The translations under genes and the position numbers were made by a program. This document shows, piece by piece, positions 17,121-26,655 of a stretch of DNA of 64,000 nt. The notes beneath the pieces are model-generated. The model made no database searches. It was not told the origin of the DNA and saw nothing but the letters and a program-made list of their open reading frames with translations. The stretch is taken from NCBI GenBank assembly GCA_965370415.1, contig CBDUTJ010000003.1:1-64000 (forward strand), in the 5' to 3' direction. This DNA comes from JACNIV01 sp965370415 (GTDB taxonomy: Bacteria; Cloacimonadota; Cloacimonadia; Cloacimonadales; TCS61). Position 1 is the first letter of the stretch. Each line of letters begins with the position of its first letter.

Positions 17121-18508
17121 TAAAAGTTGCGATTATCGGAGGAGGACCGGGTGGTTATGTAACGGCTATTCGCCTTCAGCAATATGGAATAGATGTTACT
17201 GTTTTTGAGAAAGAACGTCTTGGTGGAGTTTGTTTGAATCATGGTTGCATTCCCACAAAATCATTGGTAAAGGTTGCTGAACTTTTTGGAGAGATAAAGA
17301 AAGCAGACCAATTCGGTCTGCAAGTAAATGAACCAATAGTTGATTATCCAAAAGTATGGGAAAGAAAGAATAAGATAATAGAACAGCTCGTTTCAGGTGT
17401 CGAATTTATATTCAAAAAAAGAAATATTCCAAATATTAAAGAAAAAGTTATCAAGATCGTGAAATTGGATAATTACTACAAATTGGTAACCTCAGGTAAT
17501 GAATATGAAGCAGAATATGTAATACTTGCCACAGGCTCAAAACCCAAAGAGCTACCCTTCCTGAAATTTGATGGAGAAGATATTCTTTCTTCACGAGATA
17601 TTCTCAAAATCCGGGAATTACCCAAACGGCTTGTCGTGATCGGCGGTGGTGTAATAGGCTGTGAATTTGCATCCATCTACAATCAGTTTGGAGTGCAGGT
17701 GGAAATTGTGGAATTCCTGCCCGATCTTGTTTATCTGGAAGATGCTGAAATTTCTAAAAGACTGGCTATGGCTTTGAAGAAAGATGGGATAAAACTGCAT
17801 CTTAAAACAACGGTGGAAACTTATGAAAAAAGAGATGGAGAAATTATTCTGAAGCTTTCCAGTGGCAAAGAAATTGTTACGGATAAGGTTTTGGTTAGTG
17901 TGGGTAGAGCACCCGTTTGTGATATTGAATTTGAAAATTGTGAACTAAAAATGGAAAATGGGTTTATTCAAATTTCAGATGATTTCCACACCAATCTTTC
18001 GAATGTCTTTTCCATTGGCGATGTAACCGGCAAACTAATGCTGGCTCATACAGCCAGCAAGCAGGGACTCATCGTAGCCGATATTATTAATAGCGAATCT
18101 AATTCAGAGAAAATAGAAGTTATGAACCTGGATTATGACAGCATTCCTGCCTGTACGTTCACTCATCCCGAGATCGGTTCTGTGGGATTAACTCAACAAC
18201 AAGCGCAGGAGCAATACGAGGATATTCTAATTGGAAAATTTCCTTTTACAGCCAACGGTAAGGCACTTGGATTGGGTAGTACATTCGGATTTGTAAAAGT
18301 GATTGCAGATTCCAAAACACATACACTATTAGGAATGCATATCATTGGTCCGCAAGCTACCGAGCTGATCGCTCAGGGAGGAATTCTGATAGGTTCCAAA
18401 GCCACTATTTCTGATGTTAAAAAAATAATATTTGCTCATCCAACTCTTTCCGAGACAATAATGGAAGCGGTGGAAGATCTGGAAAAACTTGCTGTACATA
18501 AGTTTTAG
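17117..18508 (+). CDS. lpdA: dihydrolipoyl dehydrogenase (E3)
   Basis: A 463-residue flavoprotein disulfide reductase. It has an N-terminal FAD motif (IIGGGPGGYVTAIRL), redox-active cysteines in GGVCLNHGCIPTKS, an NAD motif (VVIGGGVIGCEFASIY), a second FAD contact (NVFSIGDVTGKLMLAHTASKQG), and the C-terminal interface with catalytic His-x4-Glu in FAHPTLSETIMEAV. It reoxidises dihydrolipoamide in 2-oxoacid dehydrogenases or glycine cleavage. lipA follows directly; E1 and E2 genes are absent here. The start is GTG at 17117 with 'aggag' upstream, overlapping the rpoN stop by 4 bases. Confidence 0.95.
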   Translation: MIKVAIIGGGPGGYVTAIRLQQYGIDVTVFEKERLGGVCLNHGCIPTKSLVKVAELFGEIKKADQFGLQVNEPIVDYPKVWERKNKIIEQLVSGVEFIFKKRNIPNIKEKVIKIVKLDNYYKLVTSGNEYEAEYVILATGSKPKELPFLKFDGEDILSSRDILKIRELPKRLVVIGGGVIGCEFASIYNQFGVQVEIVEFLPDLVYLEDAEISKRLAMALKKDGIKLHLKTTVETYEKRDGEIILKLSSGKEIVTDKVLVSVGRAPVCDIEFENCELKMENGFIQISDDFHTNLSNVFSIGDVTGKLMLAHTASKQGLIVADIINSESNSEKIEVMNLDYDSIPACTFTHPEIGSVGLTQQQAQEQYEDILIGKFPFTANGKALGLGSTFGFVKVIADSKTHTLLGMHIIGPQATELIAQGGILIGSKATISDVKKIIFAHPTLSETIMEAVEDLEKLAVHKF

Positions 18509-18517
18509 AAAAATTAT

Positions 18518-19459
18518 ATGAAGATAATAAGAAAACCTGTCTGGCTTAAATCCAGCAAACTGGGAGCAGGAAAGACGCTTGAAGTAATAAAACAGCTTCG
18601 TAAGTATCACCTTCACACAGTATGTGAAAGTGCCAGATGTCCCAATCAGGGGGAATGTTTTGAAAGAGGTACTGCAACCTTTATGATACTGGGTTCTGCC
18701 TGCACCAGAAATTGCACTTTCTGTGCTATTGATAAGATTCAAAATGATTTGCAACCTGTTGATCTTCAGGAGCCGTTGTCCATTGCAAAACTTTCCAGAG
18801 AACTCGGTTTGAAACATATTGTAATAACCACTGTTACTCGCGATGATCTTCCCGATGGAGGAGCTTCCCAATTTATTGAAGTAATAAAACAGATCAGGAA
18901 TATCTGTGATAAGGATGTTTCTATTGAGGTGTTAACATCAGATTTTAATGGTGATCTGGAACAGGTAAAAAAAGTAGTAAAAGCCGCTCCGGATGCATTT
19001 AATCATAATATCGAGACCGTGCCCAGGCTTTACCCGCAGGTAAGGCCTATGGCAGATTTTCAGCGGTCGCTTGATGTTCTCTATACAGCTCGCTGTTCAA
19101 AACCGGAAATCATCACAAAAAGCGGTTTTATGGTTGGCTTGGGAGAAACACAGGAAGAAGTGCTTGCTCTCATGAAAAAAATAAGAGAAGTAGAAGTAGA
19201 TATCGTAACCATTGGACAGTATATAGCTCCTTCACGTAACCATTATCAGGTTCAAGAATACGTTCACCCTGACGTTTTTTCGTATTACAAAAAACAAGGT
19301 TATGATATTGGATTCAAAATTGTTGAATCCGCACCGCTTGTTCGTAGTTCCTATTATGCAGAGAAAGCCAGAAAATTATTTAAGAAAGGAGTTAATTATG
19401 CAAATTACAATTACGGCTCGCCATTTCCATCTGACAAATGCAATCAGGGATCATATTAA
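18518..19459 (+). CDS. lipA: lipoyl synthase
   Basis: A 313-residue radical SAM enzyme that inserts two sulfurs into protein-bound octanoyl groups. The N-terminal auxiliary cluster motif is CESARCPNQGEC (CxxxxCxxxxxC), and the SAM cluster motif is CTRNCTFC (CxxxCxxC). Also present are TTVTRDDLPDGGASQF, HNIETVPRLYPQVRP and the C-terminal RSSYYAEKA with the conserved serine. The last 20 residues go beyond the usual end and are read through the first 62 bases of hpf in another frame. It probably matures the lipoylated partners of LpdA. Confidence 0.96.
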   Translation: MKIIRKPVWLKSSKLGAGKTLEVIKQLRKYHLHTVCESARCPNQGECFERGTATFMILGSACTRNCTFCAIDKIQNDLQPVDLQEPLSIAKLSRELGLKHIVITTVTRDDLPDGGASQFIEVIKQIRNICDKDVSIEVLTSDFNGDLEQVKKVVKAAPDAFNHNIETVPRLYPQVRPMADFQRSLDVLYTARCSKPEIITKSGFMVGLGETQEEVLALMKKIREVEVDIVTIGQYIAPSRNHYQVQEYVHPDVFSYYKKQGYDIGFKIVESAPLVRSSYYAEKARKLFKKGVNYANYNYGSPFPSDKCNQGSY

Positions 19460-19925
19460 TGAATCCTGTGTAAAGTTGGAAAAGTATTTCGAAAATATCA
19501 TTACAGCTCATTTCATTCTATCATTGGAAAATAACAGAAATAATGTAGAACTTATTATTCACGCTCCAAAACATAATCTCAAGAGCGAAGCGATTGAAAA
19601 AGATATGTACATCTCAATTGATAATGCTGTTGATAAAATGGAACAGCAGATAAAAAAAATGAAGGAAAAATGGTCTGACTATCACCACAAAAGGGGTTTT
19701 AAAGAAAATTCTCGTTTTGTATTTGCCAATCTAATTGAGCGTGATGATAAAAGACGAACTATAAAAATTAAGCGGATCTTAGCCGAGGGCATGTCTGTGA
19801 ATGAAGCTCTGGATAAATTCGATGAAATAAATGATTCATATTTTGTTTTCAGGAATGAAGAAACCGACCGTGTTAATGTCATTGTAAAGAAAGATGATCT
19901 GCATTATAAGCTGATCGAACCATAA
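19398..19925 (+). CDS. hpf: long-form ribosome hibernation promoting factor
   Basis: A 175-residue HPF/YfiA family protein. The N-terminal S30AE domain (MQITITARHFHLTNAIRDHINESCVKLEKYF) is joined by a linker to a C-terminal dimerisation domain (VNEALDKFDEINDSYFVFRNEETDRVNVIVKKDD). In long HPF, this second domain pairs two 70S ribosomes into 100S dimers during starvation. The ATG at 19398, after 'aaagga', lies inside lipA. Position downstream of rpoN matches the well-known rpoN-hpf neighbourhood. Confidence 0.95.
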   Translation: MQITITARHFHLTNAIRDHINESCVKLEKYFENIITAHFILSLENNRNNVELIIHAPKHNLKSEAIEKDMYISIDNAVDKMEQQIKKMKEKWSDYHHKRGFKENSRFVFANLIERDDKRRTIKIKRILAEGMSVNEALDKFDEINDSYFVFRNEETDRVNVIVKKDDLHYKLIEP

Positions 19926-19934
19926 TCTATATTT

Positions 19935-19963
19935 CCCGCTCCTGCCGATAAAGTGGGAGCGGG
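19935..19963. terminator. GC-rich hairpin between hpf and hprK
   Basis: Arms 'cccgctcc' (19935-19942) and 'ggagcggg' (19956-19963) surround a 13-base loop. Only a weak T run follows, so it may be an attenuator, an mRNA-stabilising hairpin or one of the palindromic repeats and not a full terminator. Confidence 0.4.
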
Positions 19964-19985
19964 ACTGTTTCTAAAAGGTTGAAAA

Positions 19986-20951
19986 ATGAAAAAAATCAGT
20001 GTAAAAGATTTCTTTAATAAAAAGAAAAAAGATTTTAGTTTATCCCTGATCACTCATCCCCAGACTATGGAAAAGGATATTGCCAGCGAATTTCTGCATC
20101 GTCCGGGATTAGCTTTTTCCGGTTACTTTGAAAGGTTTGCCTATAAACGCATTCAGATATTGGGAGAAACTGAGATCAGTTTCCTGCAGTCCCTTAAAGA
20201 TGAAGATCTCTACAACAGCATCAAAGAAGTTTTTGTATACGATATACCGTGTATGATCATAACAAAAGGACTTTCTATTCCATCACAGGTAGAATACCTG
20301 GCAAACGAGATGAATATCCCTATACTGAGCTCACGCTTAACCACCGATAAACTCTACCATGCTCTGCGGAGGTATCTGGGTGATATTTTTGCTCCTTCCA
20401 AAACCATTCACGGCACATTTGTTGATGTTTATGGTGTAGGAATTATTCTCACAGGAAAAAGCGGGATCGGTAAAAGTGAATGTGCATTGGATCTGGTGGA
20501 ACGCGGCAGGCGTTTGATAACGGATGATGTTGTGAAGATCATGGCAAAAGATGATTATCTTATTGGAACTTCTACTAATGATTATGGTCATTTTATGGAA
20601 GTCCGCGGAGTGGGTCTTATAGATGTGCAGAGAATGTACGGAATTCAAGCTGTAAGAAAGAGAAAACGTATCGATGTTCAGATTGAATTAATGCCCTGGA
20701 AAGATAACATGGATTACGAACGAATCGGCCTTACAGATAATTATGTAGATATTCTGGGAGTTAAAATTCCGATCATTTATCTTCCTGTTACTCCTGGTAA
20801 AAACGTGGCAGTAGTTATAGAAGTTGTTGCCAGAAATCACATCTTAAAAATTTATGGATATGATGCAGCTAAAGAATACACTAATAAATTGCAGAAAGAT
20901 CTGCAGGATAAAGCTAAATTAAGAAAAACGGTAATTGCAGACAATGAATAA
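19986..20951 (+). CDS. hprK: HPr kinase/phosphorylase
   Basis: A 321-residue bifunctional enzyme that phosphorylates Ser46 of HPr with ATP or pyrophosphate and reverses the reaction with phosphate. The N-terminal domain runs to about 130. The C-terminal catalytic domain has the P-loop GKSGIGKSECALDLVERG, the HprK signature near LITDDVVKI and MEVRGVGLIDV, and the C-terminal PVTPGKNVAVVIEVVARN. The gene lies directly before ptsH and ptsI and has a full-length C-terminal region. No PTS permease is in the window, so the system may be regulatory. Confidence 0.96.
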   Translation: MKKISVKDFFNKKKKDFSLSLITHPQTMEKDIASEFLHRPGLAFSGYFERFAYKRIQILGETEISFLQSLKDEDLYNSIKEVFVYDIPCMIITKGLSIPSQVEYLANEMNIPILSSRLTTDKLYHALRRYLGDIFAPSKTIHGTFVDVYGVGIILTGKSGIGKSECALDLVERGRRLITDDVVKIMAKDDYLIGTSTNDYGHFMEVRGVGLIDVQRMYGIQAVRKRKRIDVQIELMPWKDNMDYERIGLTDNYVDILGVKIPIIYLPVTPGKNVAVVIEVVARNHILKIYGYDAAKEYTNKLQKDLQDKAKLRKTVIADNE

Positions 20952-20971
20952 GAAGAGAGATTTGAAAACGG

Positions 20972-21238
20972 ATGATTAGAAAGACCATTGTAATTGAAAA
21001 TAAACTGGGAATGCATGCCAGACCAGCAACAATGATCGTAAAGATCGCTTCCAAATTCAGGTCGGATTTCCACATCATAAAAGGTGATATGGAGATCAAC
21101 GGAAAAAGTATCATGGGAGTGATGACCTTAGCAGCAGAATATGGTTCGGAACTGGAACTGGTTGCAGATGGAGTCGATGAAGAATTCCTTATCCGGGAAA
21201 TTGCTGAATTGTTCGCATCCAAATTCGGAGAAGAATAA
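20972..21238 (+). CDS. ptsH: HPr phosphocarrier protein
   Basis: An 88-residue HPr. The catalytic histidine lies in NKLGMHARPATM, and the regulatory serine in NGKSIMGVMTLAA, the usual site for HprK. Both phosphorylation sites are therefore kept. It passes phosphate from enzyme I to EIIA domains. The gene is 20 bases after hprK and 2 bases before ptsI. Confidence 0.97.
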   Translation: MIRKTIVIENKLGMHARPATMIVKIASKFRSDFHIIKGDMEINGKSIMGVMTLAAEYGSELELVADGVDEEFLIREIAELFASKFGEE

Positions 21239-21240
21239 TC

Positions 21241-22959
21241 GTGAAAAGAATAAAGGGTATCCCAGTTTCGGATGGAGTAGCAATTGGCTTTGTCAGAATT
21301 GTTGAAAGAGAGCATATTCACATCGAAACAAAAAAAATCTCCAAGACAGATGTAAATAAAGAACTGAAACGTTTCCACAAAGATGTGGAGTATGTTATAA
21401 ATGAGCTAAATACATTCATTCAAGACGATTCCTTTTCCAAAGAAAACAGAGATATTTTGACCACCCATAAAATGATATTACAGGATCCTGAATTTGTGAA
21501 AAAGATTAATAAACTTATCTCACAGAAATTATTCAGCCTTGAACACGCTGTAAGTACATATTTCACGGAAGTAGTTAATATATTTGATGCTATGGAAAAC
21601 GAATATTATTCTCAGCGGTTAACAGATTTTGAAGATGTTGCTTACAGACTTTTAAGTCATTCTATGAATAAAAGAAAAGATGTGCTGGCAAAACTGGATG
21701 ATAAATCCATTCTTATAATGAAGAATATTACACCTTCTTTCGTTACCAGAGTATTTGAAAAGAACATTCGAGGTTTATGCACGGAAAAAGGAAGTAAAAA
21801 TTCACACAGCAGCATTATTGCCCGTTCCATGAATTTACCGATGTTGGTCGGTATCTCTAATTTAGTAGGGAATGTTAATGAAAATGAACAGATCATTGTC
21901 GATGGCAATAATGGTGAGATCATCATCTCTCCTTCGGATGATGTTTTGGTTGAATATCGGAATATCTATCTGCAGGAATCACAGAGAAGAAAGAAACTGC
22001 AAAAGCTTATTAATGTTCAAGCCATTACTCTGGACAATAAAGAGATCGCTCTGATGAGCAATATCGAACTTCCTGAAGAAATTGAACAGGTGATAAAGAA
22101 CAACAGCCATGGGATCGGTCTTTTCAGAACGGAATTCCTCTTTATGGATACAGAGAAATTACCTACCGAAGAGGAACAATATAATATCTATAAAAAAATA
22201 GCTGAGACGTTAGCTCCCGAACCGGTTATCATCCGCACAATAGATGTTGGAGGAGATAAACTTTCCAGTATTTTGAATATTGTTCATGAAGAAAATCCCA
22301 ACCTGGGATTTAGAGGTATCAGAATATCACTGGAAAATATCCCGATCTTCCAAAGGCAGATACGTGCCATTTTACGTGCCAACAGCAAAGGAAATATAAA
22401 AATTATGTTCCCGATGATATCTGGTGTGGAAGAAATTTTACAGGTTAAAAAGATTATTGAAGAATGCAAGAACGAACTGAAAAAAAAGAAAATAGACTTC
22501 TGCAAAGATATCGAAATAGGCGCTATGATCGAGGTTCCTTCTGCCGTTATAACATCAGATGCTCTGGCGAAAGAGTGTGATTTTCTTAGTATCGGAACAA
22601 ATGATCTGGTTCAGTACCTCCTGGCAGTGGATCGCGACAACGAATCGATCTCTTCCTACTATAAATCGTGCCATCCTTCGGTACTCAAAGCTATAAAACA
22701 GACTGTAGATAATGCTCATTCTAAAGGCGTTAAGGTGGCTGTTTGCGGAGAGATGGCTTCGGATATTCAATTCATAAAGCTATTGTTGGGCTTAGGAGTT
22801 GATGAACTTAGTGTGAGTCCAGGTAGAATTTTAATGACCAAAAATGAGATAATTAATTGCGACGTACAGAAATGGGCAGAACTGGCAGAAGAATTAATGG
22901 AATTAAAAACTTCCGATGAAATTTGTGAGAGACTTAATGACAGAAAAAACTGTGAGTAA
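21241..22959 (+). CDS. ptsI: phosphoenolpyruvate-protein phosphotransferase (enzyme I)
   Basis: A 572-residue enzyme I. The phosphohistidine domain has the active His in GSKNSHSSIIARSMNLPMLVG (usual GGRTSHSAIMAR). The PEP-binding barrel has GIGLFRTEFLFMDTEKLPTEEEQ, NPNLGFRGIRISL and IGAMIEVPSAVITSD, with FLSIGTNDLVQYLLAVDRDNE and the catalytic Cys in VAVCGEMASD. It transfers phosphate from PEP to HPr. The start is GTG. The 3' end overlaps the isomerase gene by 23 bases. Confidence 0.96.
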   Translation: MKRIKGIPVSDGVAIGFVRIVEREHIHIETKKISKTDVNKELKRFHKDVEYVINELNTFIQDDSFSKENRDILTTHKMILQDPEFVKKINKLISQKLFSLEHAVSTYFTEVVNIFDAMENEYYSQRLTDFEDVAYRLLSHSMNKRKDVLAKLDDKSILIMKNITPSFVTRVFEKNIRGLCTEKGSKNSHSSIIARSMNLPMLVGISNLVGNVNENEQIIVDGNNGEIIISPSDDVLVEYRNIYLQESQRRKKLQKLINVQAITLDNKEIALMSNIELPEEIEQVIKNNSHGIGLFRTEFLFMDTEKLPTEEEQYNIYKKIAETLAPEPVIIRTIDVGGDKLSSILNIVHEENPNLGFRGIRISLENIPIFQRQIRAILRANSKGNIKIMFPMISGVEEILQVKKIIEECKNELKKKKIDFCKDIEIGAMIEVPSAVITSDALAKECDFLSIGTNDLVQYLLAVDRDNESISSYYKSCHPSVLKAIKQTVDNAHSKGVKVAVCGEMASDIQFIKLLLGLGVDELSVSPGRILMTKNEIINCDVQKWAELAEELMELKTSDEICERLNDRKNCE

Positions 22960-24007
22960 ACTTGATAATATTGAAAAAATGAAGCAGCTTGATTCTGATG
23001 ATATGTACCATAAGATCATCATGATACCAGAGCAAATAATTAAAGCTTATTTTAAGCCACAATTGAAAACACCAAAAGGGTTTTCTGGTCTTCAACTAAA
23101 CAAAATTAATAAAGTTGTGATCTGCGGTATGGGCGGGTCTGCAATTTCCGGTGATATTGCCAGATCTGCTTTTGGCACTAAAATTCCTTTTGAAGTTGTA
23201 AAAGACTATCATATTCCTTACCTGGATGAGAATACTCTGGTTATTGTTCTGAGTTATTCTGGGAATACAGAAGAAACACTTAGCTGTTTACAGCAGGCTT
23301 TGCAAAGTGCAAAGTTTATTGGCGCTATTACATCTGGAGGAAAGGTAAAGCAACTGATCGATGTAGATCATTGTTGGATCGAACTGCCATCAGGTTTACC
23401 TCCACGAAGTGCAATTGGATATTTATTTTTTTCTCTAATGAAGATCCTTGAGACCTTTAAGATCATTCCAGACCACACAAAGCAGGTTAGATCTGTAGTA
23501 GCAAACCTGGTAAAAAAAGCAGGAGCAATCGCTGATTCTGTACCGGAGGAAATGAACATTGCCAAATTCGCTGCCGGTAAGATCGAAGGTAAAATTCCTA
23601 TTGTTTATACTTCAAATCCTCAGCTTGCACCATTGGGATACAGGTGGAAATGCCAATTTAATGAAAATGCCAAATATCCTGCCTTCCATCATACTTTCCC
23701 AGAAATGAACCATAATGAAATTGAAGGTTGGGAAGCAGATGATTTCAGGGATAAGTTCGTTCCTATAATATTAAGCAAATTCAAAGAAGCGCCAAAGTAT
23801 CAAAAAAGGATTAATGCTTTCAGAGATATTCTGCGACGATCTGATATCGATTTCCTTGAATATTATGCAGAAGGTTCTTCGCTGGTGGAAGAGATTTTTT
23901 CTCTTATTTATCTGGGTGATATGATCAGTTTTTACCTGGGAATATTGCGAGGTGTGAACCCAACAAGTATTGAGTATATTGATTATTTGAAAAAGAAAAT
24001 ACAATAA
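22937..24007 (+). CDS. bifunctional phosphoglucose/phosphomannose isomerase
   Basis: A 356-residue SIS-domain protein of the archaeal/bacterial PGI/PMI family. CGMGGSAISGDIARS and VLSYSGNTEETLSCLQQA are the sugar-phosphate-binding SIS motifs. PEMNHNEIEGW contains the conserved catalytic Glu/His region, and SSLVEEIFSLIYLGDMISFYLGILRGVNPTSIEYIDYLKK is the typical C-terminus. It would interconvert glucose-6-, fructose-6- and mannose-6-phosphate. The ATG at 22937 follows 'gagag' and overlaps ptsI by 23 bases; an ATG at 22916 is possible but has no ribosome site. Confidence 0.9.
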   Translation: MTEKTVSKLDNIEKMKQLDSDDMYHKIIMIPEQIIKAYFKPQLKTPKGFSGLQLNKINKVVICGMGGSAISGDIARSAFGTKIPFEVVKDYHIPYLDENTLVIVLSYSGNTEETLSCLQQALQSAKFIGAITSGGKVKQLIDVDHCWIELPSGLPPRSAIGYLFFSLMKILETFKIIPDHTKQVRSVVANLVKKAGAIADSVPEEMNIAKFAAGKIEGKIPIVYTSNPQLAPLGYRWKCQFNENAKYPAFHHTFPEMNHNEIEGWEADDFRDKFVPIILSKFKEAPKYQKRINAFRDILRRSDIDFLEYYAEGSSLVEEIFSLIYLGDMISFYLGILRGVNPTSIEYIDYLKKKIQ

Positions 24008-24018
24008 GAGGATTAAAT

Positions 24019-25179
24019 ATGTTGAAAGGTAAATATCTCTTTACATCCGAATCTGTTACGGAAGGTCATCCTGATAAAATGGCTGATCAGATATCTGATG
24101 CTATATTAGATGCAATACTGGAGCAGGATCCCGATGGACGCGTAGCCTGCGAAACTTTTCTTACAACAGGAATGGCTGTAGTTGGAGGGGAAATAACCAC
24201 TACCTGCTATGTGGATATTCCCGGAATCGTTCGTAAAACTATCAAGGATATTGGTTATACTAATGTAGATTATGGAATATGTTATAAAACCTGCGCTGTA
24301 ATAACAACGATCGATAATCAATCCAAAGATATTGCGATAGGTATAGACGAGACAAATAGTCATGCTCAAGGTGCTGGTGATCAGGGAATGATGTTCGGAT
24401 ATGCATGTATTGAAACTAAAGAATTAATGCCAATGCCAATCTCTCTGGCTCATAAGCTTTCCCAAAGGCTGGCAAAGGTAAGAAAAGAAAAAATTATTGA
24501 TTACCTGCGTCCTGATGGAAAAACACAAGTCACTGTGGAATATTTCGATAAACAACCGGTAAGAGTGGAAGCTATAGTAGTATCTACACAGCATCATCCC
24601 GAAGTGAATCATGATCAAATTGAGAAAGATATTTTAGAGCATGTAATAAAACCAATCATTCCTGCTGAACTGCTGGATGAGAAAACTAAAATACTTATTA
24701 ATCCGACAGGCCGTTTTGTTGCCGGTGGTCCGCAAGCTGATACAGGTCTTACTGGCAGAAAAATAATTGTAGATACTTATGGTGGAAAGGGTAGTCATGG
24801 TGGCGGAGCATTTTCCGGAAAGGATCCATCTAAAGTAGATAGAAGTGCTTCCTACATAGCACGCTATATTGCCAAAAATGTAGTTGCTGCTAAACTTGCC
24901 AAAGAATGTGAAGTACAGATCGCTTATGCTATTGGTATGGCAGAACCTGTTTCCGTAATGGTTCGTACATTCGGTACTGGAACATTGGAAGATGATAAAC
25001 TTAACGATATTGTGCGCAAAGTTTTTCCACTTGCACCAAAGAGAATTATCGATCATCTTAAACTTAAACGTCCTATCTATCAAAAAACGGCTGCTTATGG
25101 GCATTTTGGTCGTGAACTACCAGAATTCACCTGGGAAAGAACTGATATGGTAGAAAAATTAGTGGAATTAACAAAATAA
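24019..25179 (+). CDS. metK: S-adenosylmethionine synthase
   Basis: A 386-residue MetK. Signatures are FTSESVTEGHPDKMADQISDAILD, GAGDQGMMFGYA, the phosphate loop GGGAFSGKDPSKVDRS, and DTYGGKGSHGGGAFSGKD. It makes SAM from methionine and ATP with release of phosphate and pyrophosphate, as a tetramer. The gene follows the isomerase after only 11 bases, so there is no room for a SAM riboswitch and it is probably an operon member. Confidence 0.97.
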   Translation: MLKGKYLFTSESVTEGHPDKMADQISDAILDAILEQDPDGRVACETFLTTGMAVVGGEITTTCYVDIPGIVRKTIKDIGYTNVDYGICYKTCAVITTIDNQSKDIAIGIDETNSHAQGAGDQGMMFGYACIETKELMPMPISLAHKLSQRLAKVRKEKIIDYLRPDGKTQVTVEYFDKQPVRVEAIVVSTQHHPEVNHDQIEKDILEHVIKPIIPAELLDEKTKILINPTGRFVAGGPQADTGLTGRKIIVDTYGGKGSHGGGAFSGKDPSKVDRSASYIARYIAKNVVAAKLAKECEVQIAYAIGMAEPVSVMVRTFGTGTLEDDKLNDIVRKVFPLAPKRIIDHLKLKRPIYQKTAAYGHFGRELPEFTWERTDMVEKLVELTK

Positions 25180-25241
25180 TTACAAAAGAGAATTGTTATT
25201 CAGAACATATCAATATCTTATCCTTTTAATATGGAATAACC

Positions 25242-26513
25242 ATGTTAAGAAACGATCAAAATAAATTGAAATTACTCCGCTCCGATGCATTATACATTAT
25301 TCAAAAGTCAATTAAATCTGTTCTGCCTGATGAAGCAGTTGAAGCTGCTTTGAAGAATTTCCATACAGAGGGGAAAATAATTCTTGTTGCCATAGGTAAA
25401 GCTGCCTGGCGTATGGCTTTTGCAGCTAAGAAAGTTCTGGGTGCCAGGATCGAAGATGGAATTGTAATAACAAAATACGATCATTCTCAAGGTGATATCG
25501 AAGGATTGGAAGTATGGGAAGCTGGACATCCGTTCCCGGATGAAAACTCTATTAAAGCAACAAACTGTGCCTTGGAAAAGGTGAAGAATCTTACTGATAA
25601 AGATATTGTCCTGTTTTTAGTTTCCGGGGGTGGTTCTACACTTTTTGAACAACCTTTACCAAGTGTTTCTTTAAATGATATTACTGTTATTTATGACCGG
25701 CTTCTTAGATCCGGAGCTGGTATTGTAGAAACGAACACGATCAGGAAACATCTTTCATCGGTTAAGGGTGGTCGTTTTGCTCAGCTTATTCATCCAGCTA
25801 AGGTTTATACTCTGGCTTTGTCGGATGTTTTAGGGGATCATCTGGATGCAATAGCTTCCGGACCTGCTTATCCGGATTCAAGCACAAGCGATCAAGCTCT
25901 GGAGATCATAAAAAAATACGATCTTTCAATTAATGATAATATTAAAGACTTTCTGAGAATTGAAACACCAAAAAACCTGGATAACGTAGAAGCAAAGATC
26001 ATAGGCAGCGTAAAGCAAGTTTGTAATAATGCTGCATTGATAGCAAGAGAGAAAGGATACACTCCACTTATTTTAACCACAACATTAGATTGTGAAGCAA
26101 AACATGCAGGCAAATTCATTGCTTCCATCGCTAGAGAAATAAAGTCATTCAAAACTCCTATGAAAACACCTTGTGCGGTAATTATCGGTGGTGAAACAGT
26201 AGTAAATGTACAAGGCGATGGGAAAGGAGGTCGCAACCAGGAAGTGGTATTAAGTGCAGCTTCAGGTATCAGTGACCTGGAAAATGTTGTAGTTATTTCC
26301 ATTGGAACAGATGGCATCGACGGTTCTACAGATGCTGCCGGGGGAGTAGTGGATAACACAACTGTAAAACGATTATCTCAAGTCGGTATAGAAGTTGATC
26401 AAATTCTAAAAAATAACGATTCTTACACTGCATTAAAAGAAATAGGGGATCTGGTTATTACAGGTCCAACAGGGACTAATGTGAATGATCTTACTATTTT
26501 ATTAATATATTAG
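25242..26513 (+). CDS. glycerate 2-kinase (MOFRL family)
   Basis: A 423-residue GckA-type glycerate kinase. The N-terminal domain contains VAIGKAAWRMA, HPFPDENS, VSGGGSTLFEQPLPS and ALSDVLGDHLDAIASGPAYPD. The C-terminal MOFRL domain has IGGETVVNVQGDGKGGRNQEVVLSAA and SIGTDGIDGSTDAAGGVVD. It phosphorylates D-glycerate to 2-phosphoglycerate, feeding glycolysis from serine or glyoxylate breakdown. No riboswitch or terminator is seen after metK, and a 142-base AT-rich gap follows. Confidence 0.92.
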   Translation: MLRNDQNKLKLLRSDALYIIQKSIKSVLPDEAVEAALKNFHTEGKIILVAIGKAAWRMAFAAKKVLGARIEDGIVITKYDHSQGDIEGLEVWEAGHPFPDENSIKATNCALEKVKNLTDKDIVLFLVSGGGSTLFEQPLPSVSLNDITVIYDRLLRSGAGIVETNTIRKHLSSVKGGRFAQLIHPAKVYTLALSDVLGDHLDAIASGPAYPDSSTSDQALEIIKKYDLSINDNIKDFLRIETPKNLDNVEAKIIGSVKQVCNNAALIAREKGYTPLILTTTLDCEAKHAGKFIASIAREIKSFKTPMKTPCAVIIGGETVVNVQGDGKGGRNQEVVLSAASGISDLENVVVISIGTDGIDGSTDAAGGVVDNTTVKRLSQVGIEVDQILKNNDSYTALKEIGDLVITGPTGTNVNDLTILLIY

Positions 26514-26655
26514 AAGAAATATTAAAGAAATTATTTAAATAATTTGACCATTTTCTTGTATAATTTTTTTTGGTAAAGCAAGTCAGAGGTAAATATTTTT
26601 CCGAAAGATTCTGTAAAAAAAATCTCGAACTGAATTCTAAACCGGGAACGGGTGT

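Noticed and set aside
19302..19397. longer hpf start
   Set aside because: It would add a non-homologous leader inside lipA; the ATG at 19398 has the ribosome site and the conserved N-terminus.
23908..24018. SAM riboswitch ahead of metK
   Set aside because: Only 11 bases separate metK from the gene before it, and no such structure is seen.
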